A stretch of 64,000 nt of DNA from Liquidambar formosana (taxonomy: Eukaryota; Streptophyta; Magnoliopsida; Saxifragales; Altingiaceae): positions 35,546,371 to 35,610,370 of the forward strand of contig CM077823.1 in NCBI GenBank assembly GCA_039720395.1, in the 5' to 3' direction. Every line of letters begins with the position of its first letter. The first letter of the stretch is position 1. A program made the position numbers and the translations under genes. This document shows positions 36,824 to 49,101 of this stretch, piece after piece. The notes beneath the pieces are model-generated. The model was not told the origin of the DNA, made no database searches, and saw only the letters and a list, made by a program, of their open reading frames with translations.

Positions 36824-39800
36824 CTGTAAGTGCTAAGTATTGTCATATTATTTCTCTTATAGGCTTCTACTTTGCCAACCCTTAGCACAGATGTTAATAT
36901 CCTAAAGGAATGGTCTAAGTCTTGATGAAGATAAGGTGAGGGCAAGGCAGCTAGGTTATACTTACGAGTATGACGATGCAATGGAAATCCATAGGATTAC
37001 ATGACTTGAATTTTGAAGGAACTTCCACCAGAACATTCAATATAAACAAGATTGAAAATCTTCCTCTTCCCCAACCCCACAACACCTCCCCTCCCCTCCC
37101 ACATTTCTATATTCTGGGTCCTTGTTAAGCATATCTTATTAGCACTATTTGTCATTAATGAAGCCACATTTCAATTATTCAGTTATTAAGTAATTTGAAT
37201 ACTTTATCTGATTTATGATATACAATTGTCCCTCTGCAAAATTGCAATAACTGTAGCTTTGCACACAAGAAATAATAATAAATACTTTAAAAAAAAATAG
37301 TACACCTTGGATATCTCTGTCTGTATGAGACTAAAGTCCACAAGTAACCTATACAAGAATCATATGTATTTTCCGAGCAAAAGAAACAAGACAATATGTT
37401 AAGGAAAACTCTTAACCACCATGTTAGGTTACTATGGGCTTTTGGTTTCGGAAAGAGCTTCAAACCAGGGGAGGTCATGTATATTCAAAAAATTGATAAC
37501 ACCCCAAATAGTAAATGAAACACAATGTGGTGCCTTGACCGCACAAACCAACACAAAGCTTTGCTAAACCTCCAAACAACTTTTCACCATCTGGTTTCCT
37601 ATGTGCCAAGCTTTTGCTAAATCTTTAGATAGCCAAATAATTTGACGACACATGTCCAAATCTAAATGCATTACTCCATTTCCTTGTCCAATAAGCTTGT
37701 AACATCCTAGTGACAAATGGCACCAACACATTCAACCACCCAACTACTCTTCTACCACAAATTCCTCTTTATATCACAAGAACCAAGAAGTATTAAAAAA
37801 GGAATCAACTACAACTTAGCAGAAAACTATTCTAAAATACTCTATCTCTGCAAATTACCATCCTAAGTATCTTGCCTTCTTTACGCTACAATGTCTCATA
37901 CTCTGCGAACTTTCCACTGGGCTACATTGCCTATCCATACTATCCTAAGCTTGAGTCTTGAGTTCTTTCCTCTAAAATCTAAGTTTGAGGCTTAAAAGAT
38001 TGGTCTAGAGCTTCCTAGGCCAAAGGCTTGAAAGATGGTCCAGTGCTTAAGTATTTGTTATTGCCACCCCCATAGGCATTTCCCCACATTAGCCTCGCTC
38101 TTCCTCATCAAGTAAGGCATTCTCTTGTCATCTCAAGCCTTCTTGAGGCTAAGTATTCAAAGGGCTATATTTCTACCACTGTGTTATATCATGCCAATGA
38201 CAAGTAAACCTTAGCACTAACAGTCTACATCAGTATTGTCAGTAACCACAGACATAGCACATGCAAGAACCCACGATCTATAGTAATCAATCCCAATATA
38301 CCAAGAATCTAATCCCAGGATGATCCCAAAGCCTGATTGGAAAACTTGTGATAGAATTGAGCCAAAGAAAAACATATTAGATGACATTATTTACGTTTAT
38401 TTCTGTAAGAAGAAACTAATACAATGACCACACACACAATAAACCAAATTTCAAATAGCCATTACTTCCCAATAAAAAGTCGTCTCCCAAACCACCCTAA
38501 AGTAGATCATAATTCATTTATTTCTTTCAGGGGTGCTTTGGTTTGGTTTTGGCGCATTTCACATAACGGTTTAATCAATCAGTACTACAACACAACATAT
38601 CTTTCCTAAAACATAAACACTACAGGTTTTCTAACATCCTTGTCCTTACGAAATAACAGAAATACAAATAGAGAAACCTGATGCATATTAATGCAAGATG
38701 TACCCTTCTTTCTTCTATTAAGGTACCCTAAAGCTTAAAGATATTGAAAGTTAGATCGTCAAGGGTCATGAATAATGCAGTCACCCAAGATCAATGTCCA
38801 CAAACTAAAAACTACATGATAACAACCACCAGACCAAAATACACTTGCACTGGTGTGTGCACATGCATGCATATACACATCCACATGACATTAAACATCT
38901 GAGGTAAAAATAGAACTATAGAGGATTTAAGATTGGTGAAAAAATACAGTTAAGCCACATGTCTAGTCTTAATTTCTCATATATACTAAAACAACAGCTT
39001 GTTCAAACTTCAAAGAAAAACCATCTTCCTTGTTTAATGGCCAAATATGCTTGGACAATGGATATGAATTGCATTTGAAACATGCTGATGGAATCTACAT
39101 AAAAAAGGGCATGCAATCGATTATTTGCTAAAGTTACCTCTATTCTTGACATCATAGACCTATTCGATTAGATGAATTGACTGTATTTAGAAATACCAGC
39201 ACAAGAAACCTGCCATCAAGGGTATTACCACCCCAATTAATACACACATTCATAAATTATTAAATCAGTGTGTCCATGACAACATATAATCAATGTTCTA
39301 TCCTCGTAGGAAAAAAAATATTCTCAGAATTTTGCTACCCACTTCTTACCCATCATTTTCTCTCTAATTTTGCACATCTACATTTGCATGGCATTTGTAT
39401 TCCCTACTGATTTTAAGCAAATTATTTAAAAAGGATGTGTGCCCCTCTGTCCGTTTATGTCGCTCTGCAGTCAATGAATGGTAAAAGTTACTTATCCAAA
39501 ATAAATAAATAAAAGAATGGTAAAAGTTTCCCAACCAAATTTTTAATTTTTATTTTTATTTTTATTTTTATTTTTATAAAAAAAATGTCAAATGTTTCAA
39601 ATAAAAGACCCATAACAAAGTAATCTGTCCAGAAAACCAGGGGTAGAACATCATCAAGCAAGGAAACATAGAATATGTCATACTTGAACAAAATTTTGAG
39701 CAAATTCATTAAGGCCTGGTAATCATACAATGATTTTTCATCCATTAATTTAACTGGATAACAAGTTAATATGTATGCGCTGGGATATGTACAACCATGG

Positions 39801-39931
39801 ATGCTGCCCTGGACCATGTTGGAGGTCTCATGAACCAGTGGATCCAGCCATCACACTTTCCCAACCCTCACAGCCTGCGAACAAATTCACATAAAATGGA
39901 GCAATGAATCATATTATGACCAGGGATGCGC
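36824..39931. other. Spacer or intron sequence left of OTP51
   Basis: No exon could be supported here with confidence. It may hold the upstream exons of the chain ending at 35385. The last few hundred bases before 39932 are the likely 3' untranslated region of OTP51. A (TTTTTA)n-like run sits at 39543-39576. Confidence 0.35.
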
Positions 39932-42900
39932 TTACGGCACAACTACAGAGTCATCATTGTCGCTGTAATCAGAAGCCTTCTCATCAGAATCAGATCCGCT
40001 ATCAAAGCTAATGCTTGGTCTTTCTGCCATTCTATCTTCCAAGGTTTGGTCTCCTACTTTTAAAAGATTTTTTAATTCATCTAAAATATATGGTTCTGTC
40101 AGTTTCCAGAACCATGTAGAATTGCTTCCCAGAAAACCAATCCAAAACACTCTCCCCTTCCTCTTAACCCTGCAATCCAAAGACTTTGCTTTCAATGTTT
40201 TGACAACCTTCTCAACACCGTCAGGACTTCCCTTCAGCTTCAACAGTATATCTCCTGATGATGTTCTGTGGCCCCCATACATATACCAGTATGCAAGAAC
40301 ACGTGGTGACAACCACCTATGTATCAGCTTTGGAATCATCGGTCGGCCTTTTGGACAAAACTGGTCCGCATAGAAACCAAAATAAGAGTGTGAGATGGTA
40401 AAAAACCTGTATGGTATATCATCACTGCCATCACTCAGCTTAAATGAAGGATTTAACCACTCATGGAACTCGTCATATATGTGTCTCTTCAAAACAGAAT
40501 GAGTGCCATCATTCTCATCGAACACAAAACGGATGGCATGATTCCTTCTCTCTTCATCTGATTCTATCTGCACACCACCTAACAGCAAACCCACCAAAAT
40601 CTCTCTTTGTTCTTTGCTAAGCTTCAGGCTTATTGGTTTTTTAACAACTTTCCTTTTCAAGCTCAAAACATAATCAAGCTTTTCCATCAATGGGGATTCA
40701 ACGTCATATTTCTTCTGGCACATCAGATCATAAATCTTTTCTGCCTTCACATAATCTCCGCAAGAGATATATCCAGTTAAAATAGTGTTGCATGATCGAG
40801 TATTAACACCGATTGCCCCATTACTATGCATTTGGTTAAAGATCTCCTCTGCCTTGTCCAGATTACCACTTTTCACCAAAGAATCCAAGTAAATACTATA
40901 AATAGTTCGATTTGGACGGCATTTTTCAAGGCACTGAAAGAAGGTTGACTCCAACCTATCATGCAAGTTCAAATTGAAGTACATATTCATCAAGTCAATA
41001 AGAGATGGCATAAGGTGCTTCAGACCACTCTCCATGAACTCTCTCAGAAGAGATTCTGCAAGTTCAATTTCTTGAGCTTTAGATAAGACCTCTATGATCT
41101 TATGATATGCCGCTACATTGCTGGAACCCAAAGTCTTCTGCATCTCCCTGAATATCTCCAAAGATTTCATAGGATTTCCAACCTTGGCATAAACTTCCAT
41201 TTTATGCACAAAAGCTTGAGAAGGGAGACCACCATCAGACTGGAGAAGTTCAAACCAAGTTTTCTCTGCTTCCTGCACATCCCCTTCCTTAGAGCAAGCT
41301 CTCAATATGGACAGTAGCACTTCTCTGCCCACTTCAATTCCCACCCGTTGCATCTCCTCCCTCAGTGATGCTATCCTTTCTTTATCTATAACATCTTGAT
41401 AACTATGCAGCCAAATTAAGCCACCATAAATATCCTTGTGTATCTCAAGTCCAGATGTTACCAAATTATGGAAAATGAATTCTGCCTGTTTGAGATAGTG
41501 TTTTGAAGAGCCTCCTGGTTTGCTGACAAGAGCTCTGAAAAGAGAATTGTGCAAGCTCAGTCGTGGCTGGTAACCTCCCAACTGGATCATGCGATTGTAA
41601 ATCCCACATGCTTCCTCCAGGGAACCATGAACCGTTGCACTAAGATACGCAATGATCAAAATATGGAATGTAGATTCACTGGGCACGCGTCCCTGATTGA
41701 TTATGTCATCAAATATCTCTCGACATTTTGAGAATTTTCTCTCCTTACCCATGTAATCTGCTAGCTTGGTAGCAAGAGCAAAGTCAAATCGAAACCATGA
41801 TTGTTGCATCATCCATTTGTACACCTGAAATATATAATAAACACTTTCTCAATGAGAAGAAAAGTTAAACTGAAGGTTAAAAAACACAGGTCTGATCTAG
41901 TAACCGAAAAGGGTCAACTGAGTTTATTTATACAGAGATTTGAAATATAATAAGAAAACAAAGAACAAGCAGGCTAACATATGATAAGCCACAAATTGAG
42001 GGACTGATGTACTTCATCAAGTGCTTTGCTTGCCACCGTTTAAAGCAGCATTGCCTTAATTTTATTTGAATAATTTAAATATAAAAAAAAAAATGAAGGA
42101 AGAAGAAATGAAGAAGAAACAATACATACAAGAAAAAAAAGCTAAATGGTGGAAAAGGATTCGTGTAGCCAACCCCTAGTAGGGATTAAAGCATTGTTGG
42201 TTGAGTTGAATTGAGTTGACTACTTGACTTTGCCTGCGATGCAAAGCAGCGCACAGGTCATTTACTTCTCTTTGACCCTATTTTAGTGATCCAATTATGT
42301 TAAGCATAAATATTTTTTCATGTACTTTAGACATGTGTCTAAATATTGAGAGTTAAAAACAGCATGGTTTTTGAACTTCCATAGAATTCTATGAATTATT
42401 TTTACTCCCAGAGCAACTAAACTTCAAACTTCGTAATATGCAAAAGAAGCTAATAATAGGAAATCCAAGATAATGGAACCCACAAACGCTTATGAACTGG
42501 TTATAAACTACCCATCCAGCTTCTACTTAAAATGTTCATTTTTATCGTTAAGGTCAAAGTAAGCCCTACTCAAATTACAAGGGGGTAATTCAAGTTAATA
42601 GATTATTGTTAATTGTAAACACACTTCAAAATCCTAAAAGGCCACTTAATTTCTAAAACCCTCAAATCATTTTGAAAGGGTCTTGAACCCTTACATGATA
42701 CTACACATCTGCAGCCAAGCAGTCAATTCGAGTTTCCAATTTAAAGCTATCTTTTGTAAAACTTCTGCAACTATGGAGAACAAAGAGATGCTAAATTCTA
42801 GCTCTCCGTTTGGTTTTCCAAAAGGGTTTTCGAAAAGAAAGAATGGGAAAGAAAGGAAAATGTCTTAAAATACTTAAAAGGAGTAAGCCATTTGCATCAT

Positions 42901-43556
42901 TTTCCTTTCCGTTAATCCTTTTTCTCGATCACCAAACAAACCCCATATGAAATAGTTACAACAAAAAACGCAAATTCACACCTTGAAAACAAAGTTTTTT
43001 ACTTTACCCTGAACCCCGCCTCGTTCTCTCGAATCCGGGTACAATGAACCGCGACGTACGTCGCATCTTCCTGCCTAATCCACTTCCTCTGCCCATTAAG
43101 TATCCTAATCAACGAAGCAGGCGAATGCGCAGGTAATTCCTTACACAGCCACGCCAACTTCGACCTCCGCCACTGCTCCGGCAGCTCCTCCAACTCCTTA
43201 ACCTCCAACGGCGGCGACGACAAGTGCTTCATATCAGTCACCTCGAAACACGCATCGAAATCAAAAACCTCCGTTTCGCTGTCCCGCGAAAAGGCCCAAT
43301 TCTCTTCGACCGGATAGGGTTCGCCCGCCACCTGTTCGACCAAACTGCTCGACGCCGCGGCAGAAGCAGAAAGCGACCGAATTTGACATAATTTGTCATT
43401 TTTATGTTTTGAGAGTGGGAGACTGTGGGAAAATGAGGGTTTGAGTGTGAATAAAGATGGAAGGAAGCGGCGGCAGCGGAGGAGGTGGTGGTGGTGGTGG
43501 TGGGAGAAGGCGAGGGAGCGGAGGAGAGAGAGAGGTGAGAAGAGGGTAGTGCGCAT
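39932..43556 (-). CDS. OTP51: OTP51-like PPR-LAGLIDADG chloroplast splicing factor
   Basis: Two exons: 43556-43008 and 41824-39932, joined in phase across a GT/AG intron of 1183 bp (FR joined to [20 protein letters not shown]). The product is about 813 aa. The N-terminus is rich in Ser, Leu and Arg with a His run and looks like a chloroplast transit peptide. The middle is a series of pentatricopeptide repeats (for example [20 protein letters not shown]). The C-terminal third carries two LAGLIDADG-like motifs, [15 protein letters not shown] and [12 protein letters not shown], as in maturase-type homing endonucleases. Arabidopsis OTP51 (At2g15820) has this architecture and is needed for splicing of ycf3 intron 2 and hence photosystem I assembly. 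The frame is open up to 43781 with alternative Met at 43655 and 43781. I chose 43556 because a telo-box (AAACCCTAACCCTAA, about 43567-43581) just upstream looks like leader sequence; the 43655 start would give about 846 aa. Confidence 0.93.
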
Positions 43557-43561
43557 GGGGA

Positions 43562-43585
43562 GAGTTAGGGTTAGGGTTTTAGAGT
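43562..43585 (-). promoter_or_regulatory. Telo-box in OTP51 leader
   Basis: On the minus strand the sequence AAAACCCTAACCCTAACTCT lies about 10-30 bases upstream of the chosen OTP51 start. Telo-boxes (AAACCCTAA) occur in leaders and promoters of many plant housekeeping and organelle-biogenesis genes. If translation starts further upstream this would be coding instead. Confidence 0.5.
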
Positions 43586-43781
43586 AAGGGTTTGAGGAGA
43601 AGTTGCTGAGGGAAGGAGTGGAAAGCGAGAGCTCTTGAGCTCTGCTGAGAAGCATGTTTTGGGTTTTCTCCCAGTACGGCGCGAAATGACTCAAATGAGG
43701 GAGGCTACAGAGGAGCCGAGGAGGGTATGAACTTGGGCCGCAAGTACCCTTGCAAAGCCTGAGCTGAACCGGCCAATCCAC

Positions 43782-43809
43782 CCGAATCTAGGATGATCGT
43801 TTAGTTTAC

Positions 43810-43844
<35 letters not shown>

Positions 43845-46800
43845 CCAATCCCCTTGGCAAATATTTTGTTACTTTGTTATTTTTTTAATAACTCAACGCC
43901 ATATCATCAATCATGTAAGTTAGTTAGGAGTTTTTGAAACAGTACTTCTTCTTCTTTTTTTTTTTCTCTCTTTTTATGATCGCCTGAGGTGTCTAAGTCT
44001 CTTACTGATTATTCCCATCTAAAGCAAGGTCATTGCTCTTGATCATGTAATTATCCCTAGTTAACACATGGATTTATTTGTAAAATATTGAGTGAATGCC
44101 ATGAATTCAATTTACTTAATAATGACCAACAAAGTTTAATGTAAAATTCAATGCTTTATTTGAATGCCGAGAAAATGTAGGAAAAGAAAGATAAAATAAA
44201 ATTAAGGCCTTCACTCCTTTGAAATTAATAGAAGTTTTCACTTGAGGATTATTTTTTTTTTTTTTTTTAATTTTAAAATTTTAAAATTCCCCTTTTCTTG
44301 GCTGTAAAATATTAAAAATTCCTCCGATCCATATTAAAAACGTCCAAATTGACATTTTTTCTATCTCTATTTCTTTTTCTCTTTTTTTTTTTTTTTTAGG
44401 ATAATTAGAGGGGTTTGAATCCCTACCTATTCTACTCTTATCCTTTACCCTATCTTCCCTCATCACTAGGTTAGTCTCAATGGTGCTCTTTGTTTTTCTC
44501 TAATAGTTTTCAAGTCCACCTTGTTTTGTGCTAATCCCAACCTTCACTTAATGCATTAATTGGGCACCTTATCACTTACACTAATAAAGAGTTTTGACAC
44601 TCCAATCTCAACTCTCAACCATTTAATAGAAAACTCTCTTAAAAAGAGAAAAACTTGCCAGGCCCTATTTGTTTTACTAGTGTATTTTTCTAATTCCTTT
44701 TCAAGCTACTTTAATAATTTAATCTTCTGTTTTTTTTTTTTTTTGTTAAAATTTCATCCAAACAAACATGCCCTAAATATTACCGTTTTCAAAAACAAAA
44801 TAGTAAAAATTTTCTCCAAAATAGGCAATTTTCTAAATATGCCATAAGGTCCCTCTTCCAGAACCTAGTTCATTTAATGTGGACGGCAAGTTTTCAAAAA
44901 TCTTACTAGTCATTTTCATTTTTTGAACCTGGAAAATGATTTTTCAAAAGCAGGTTTTGAGTCACAAATCAAATGGACCCAAGGATTGCATCAGCCTCAT
45001 GCCTTCAAAGTTCCTGAAAAAAAAAAAACAAAAAAAAAAAAAAATGTTGGCATTACGTTGACAATACCCCTTTAGGCCAACATACCCTAAAGCCTCGACA
45101 CTTGTTGAAACTATATGGCTCAAGTAGGGCTGCTACGTGGGTTTAAAATAGCTTTTCCTCACGGGGATGGTAGAGGGGGACACCACAAGGGTTGTACGTG
45201 TCCAGCCCATATTAGCCAGTTTTCCCTCCTGTGAGGACATCACTTTCCAATTCTCTTTCCATTTAAAGAAGAAAACATGCTGGTTGGCTACAAGATTAGG
45301 AAATCATTGTCACAAATGCCAAATAAGTATGAAAAAGACATCAGTAAGCCCATGTTAGAATATGAAATGCTTGTCTCAAAGTAGGTCCTTTCCAGTTGGC
45401 CTTTCTTGGTCTTGGGTGCAAGATTATTTTATATATAGGCTACCATTAAACAGATGAAAACATATTTAAATAATCCTTTTTTTTTTTTTTTCTATCACCA
45501 TCTAGGGTTTTGATTGGTTGTGTACTTTGAAAATTATTTTTGAAAATGTGTATCTAGAAAGTAATCGGAATTTTTATTTTTATTTATTTATTTTTATGAT
45601 GAGTAATGGGAACAAGTTATATATCAATGGTTTTATATTTCTTAAACAAAAAACAAAAATCAAGAACGTATTTTTATGTTCTCTGGAAAATGAGTTATTT
45701 TCAAGAAAAAGTTTCAAAATATAATTTTCAAGAGCATGTCTTCGAACATCTTCTAAAAATACTCCATATAATTCTTTTTTTTTTTTTATTTTTTTTATAG
45801 CTCGTGACCGACAGTCTAGACGTATTTTAAAAGGTAAAATATAGCATTAGGGTAATAAAATTAGAACAATTAAATGATAGTAACTATGTAGATTCTTTAT
45901 GCTATAACCATCCCTTTCCCGTTTTAATGTGATGAAAGACGAATGCACCCCCCTAATAAGAAAAATTAGCCATGAAGTGCTTAGCTGGCATATTGATAAT
46001 TATTTTTATCTTCTACTCAAGCTCTTACGCTTTCAACTTTCGAGAGTTCATGAATCAAGTGGATCCCTGTTGTAGATCAAAATCGTAATGGAGTGAGAAA
46101 AATACTATCTTCTTACAAGAGGTTTCTTGTTAATGGAACCTCGTCTTTGCTTGACCAATAAAAGAAAAATAAAATGATCTTATCCACACTGCCATTGCCT
46201 TGTCCCTACTCCTAAAGGGCCTGCTACCTTTATCCCATCCTGGGGCCTTATGAGATTAGCATTATTTATCATCCTTTGGTGAAGTCAACAATTGAGAAGC
46301 CCAATTTGACCATCATACTCTTAGAAGTTTTGGTTTCATATTTTAATGGGGACATATTTCCTCCTCCTCCTCTTTTTTTTTATTTTATTTTTAATTTTTT
46401 GGGGGGGGGGGGGGTGTGGGGAGAGAATATTTACATGATATTATGTGTTATAGAACATGGATGATGATCAGGAAAACACGTGTTGATATAACTTATATCA
46501 ACACCTGCATTAGGAGTTATACCTTGTGCATTAGTGGGATATGTAATACATTGAACCAATGCAAACAGTACAACCCTTAATATATGGCGTTGATGAAAAC
46601 ATAATTATATATAGTATATACAATGAATATTCTTTCTCATAAACCTGTTCCAATCTACACTGAATTATCTCTCCACCCAGTGAAGAAAAATAACCCTTCT
46701 CGTGACTTGTGAACCTTATCCAGGTAAGGGCATATCAGTCATTCACTTCACAAAATCTAGACTTTAGTCATTAGAAAGATGGAAAATTCATAACATTCAC

Positions 46801-47100
46801 TGAGAACTTTAGCTGCAAAGCATCCAACAAGAAAAAAGTAAAGGGAAAGGGAAAGGGAAAGGAAAAAAAAAACATTTCTGTGGTGTTTGGATGTCCAAAA
46901 AAAAGTTTGATTCCATTAAATATTAATAATTATTTTTTTATAAAATAAAAATACTCAAAATTATTCTTACATTTTCCACTAGATATATTTCGTAAAAAAG
47001 GTTGTTTTTCTACGACATTTCTTCTAAGGCAAATAATTCCACAAGAAGCAAGAAAGAAGGGGAAAAAAAGGGAAAGAAAAGAAGATGCTTCAACCAATTC
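43782..47100. other. Intergenic between OTP51 and SnRK2
   Basis: The OTP51 promoter should lie at the left end; it is interrupted by a T-run of about 30 at 43811-43840. The rest is AT-rich with T-runs (44250-44268, 44381-44397, 45478-45491) and a T-to-G run (46373-46416). Small inverted-repeat element copy 2 lies at 46470-46620. No gene seen. Confidence 0.45.
46470..46620. mobile_element. Small inverted-repeat element, copy 2 of 2
   Basis: TGTTGATATAACTTATATCA followed by ACACCTGCATT, GTGCATTAGTGGGATATG and ATACATTGAACCAA parallels the copy at 27685-27845. The right terminal palindrome is decayed here (GGCGTTGATGAAAACATA). Confidence 0.55.
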
Positions 47101-47109
47101 TCATAATAA

Positions 47110-48245
47110 GATATCACATTGTTTGATCCACACACACATTAAGGTTTAATATATCTTTCTTTCAATAGTATATGATCGAAATTCCGTAATTTTTTACATG
47201 TGCACGTGGTTTGTTTTAACATATTTTTAATTAAATAATAGAACAACGTCAATGTGATAAATCTGATGATTTGGTACAGTCTTAAATTACATACCTTTTT
47301 TTTCCTTTTTTTTTTTTTTTTTTTTTTGGGATATTGGGAATTTCTAGATACTTTATATTTGATTAATCCCCTGAAAACATACAATCCTTCTAAGCCTCAG
47401 ATAATTACAGAATAAAGTTAGTTACAGGATGACCGGGGTGGGAGTGATGAGAGTTGAATTACATACCTTATTTTTCCTCTGATGATTCAATAGCAACCCA
47501 TCGAGACGTTAATTTTTTTTTTTACAATATTTTCTAAATGCGTGCTATGTCACTAGTTATATACTCAGATTATTAATTAAGAAAAAAAAAAAAAGAAAAA
47601 AAAAAAAGTAGAGATCAGTAGCATCTTTCCCAAAACCAAAGAGCTCATGATTAGGGCGACGAGGACACCCTCATAAGAAAATTACTCTTTCACTTTTCTT
47701 TACGCTTTCTCACATTGGCGAACAAATCGGGAAGGCCATTTTCGTAATTCAACCCTCATTTTTTTATTTTTATTTTTACCCTATCACCTGCTTTCCCTGA
47801 TTCACGCACCATTTGTCAACTGGAAAAAAAAAAAAATATATATATATATATATATAAATATCTCCCCCGTTTGGATAGCAAGAAAATTTTTAGAGAGAGA
47901 GAGAGAAAGCAAAAGGCAGAGTTCACGAGCTCTCTAACACGCCAACCTCCACTGCAACTTCAATCTCCAAACCCCAACCCCAAAGGGAAAAAAAATACTC
48001 CAATATATCTTCCAGTAGGTGAACGAGTAAGTAAAGCCTTCACGGGCAAGAGCTTCTTTTTTTTTTTTTCTCCCGTCTCTCTCTTCCACCAAACACTTCC
48101 TTCCAATCCGGTGATCCACGTCGCGCCACGTCCTCGATCACGTACTCCGATCTCGACTGTGCTCCCTGATAATGTGAACGCAACCTCTTTGGAGCACAGA
48201 GTGCGTATTTTGCGTATATATAGAGAGAGCGGGGGAGGGAGGAGG
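47110..48245 (+). promoter_or_regulatory. SnRK2 promoter and 5' leader
   Basis: Upstream of the SnRK2 start codon a TA run (47838-47856) that could serve as TATA region is followed by CTCCCCCGTTTGGATAGCAA, a GA repeat and a CT-rich leader. The leader includes ACGT cores around 48116-48145 (CCACGTCGCGCCACGTCC). The frame stays open upstream of the start but has no in-frame ATG, so 48246 is the start. Positions 47110-47960 have a diverged second copy at about 61980-62690. Confidence 0.6.
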
Positions 48246-48780
48246 ATGGATCGATCAGCGATGACAGTGGGGCCGGCGATGGACATGCCGATAATGCACG
48301 ACAGCGATAGGTACGAGCTGGTGAGGGATATAGGGGCGGGGAATTTTGGGGTGGCGAGGTTGATGAGGGATAGGCAAACCGAAGAACTTGTTGCTGTAAA
48401 GTATATCGAGAGAGGTGAGAAGGTTGGTGCTCTGATTTCAAATTTTTCATTTTCTGTTAATTATAATTTCATTTGGGTATATATATGCGCGCACACGTAC
48501 ACTGTGTAAGCAGAACTTTATGGGGTTTTTTTGATTGGGTGTTGGTTGTTTGTAGTAAGGGGTGGAATTGGAATTAATTCTGTTTGGATGCTGGCAATTC
48601 GTGGAAAATGAATAGAAAAGTTGGGATTTTATTTTTATTTTATTTTTTTTTCGGCTCTTGAAGATTTAATGGAGCACGTATAAAATTATTTCCTTTATTC
48701 TTTGTTTGGTTGCTGAGAAAATTGAGGAAAAGGAAAGGAAGTGAATAGAATACGTGGGGTAAATTATGATTTGATTTCGG

Positions 48781-48822
<42 letters not shown>

Positions 48823-49055
48823 GCAGCACTGTATGGGGTTTTTGAAGAGTGTTATTTAATTATAGTCAGGGTGAACTTGGAATTAGCTCCGTTTGGTTGC
48901 TGAGAAATCAGGGGAAATGAATAGAAAATGTGGGATTTTTTTTCCCTTTATTCTTCGTTTGGTTGCTGAGAAAATTGAGGGAAAGGAAACAGAAATGAGA
49001 TTCATATCTTTATCTTGTTGTGGTCGTCCTCCCCCTCCCCCCCCCCCCCCCCCCC

Positions 49056-49101
<46 letters not shown>

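Noticed and set aside
43393..43587. Plus-strand frame with a tryptophan and arginine run
   Set aside because: It is the antisense shadow of the His-rich transit region of OTP51.
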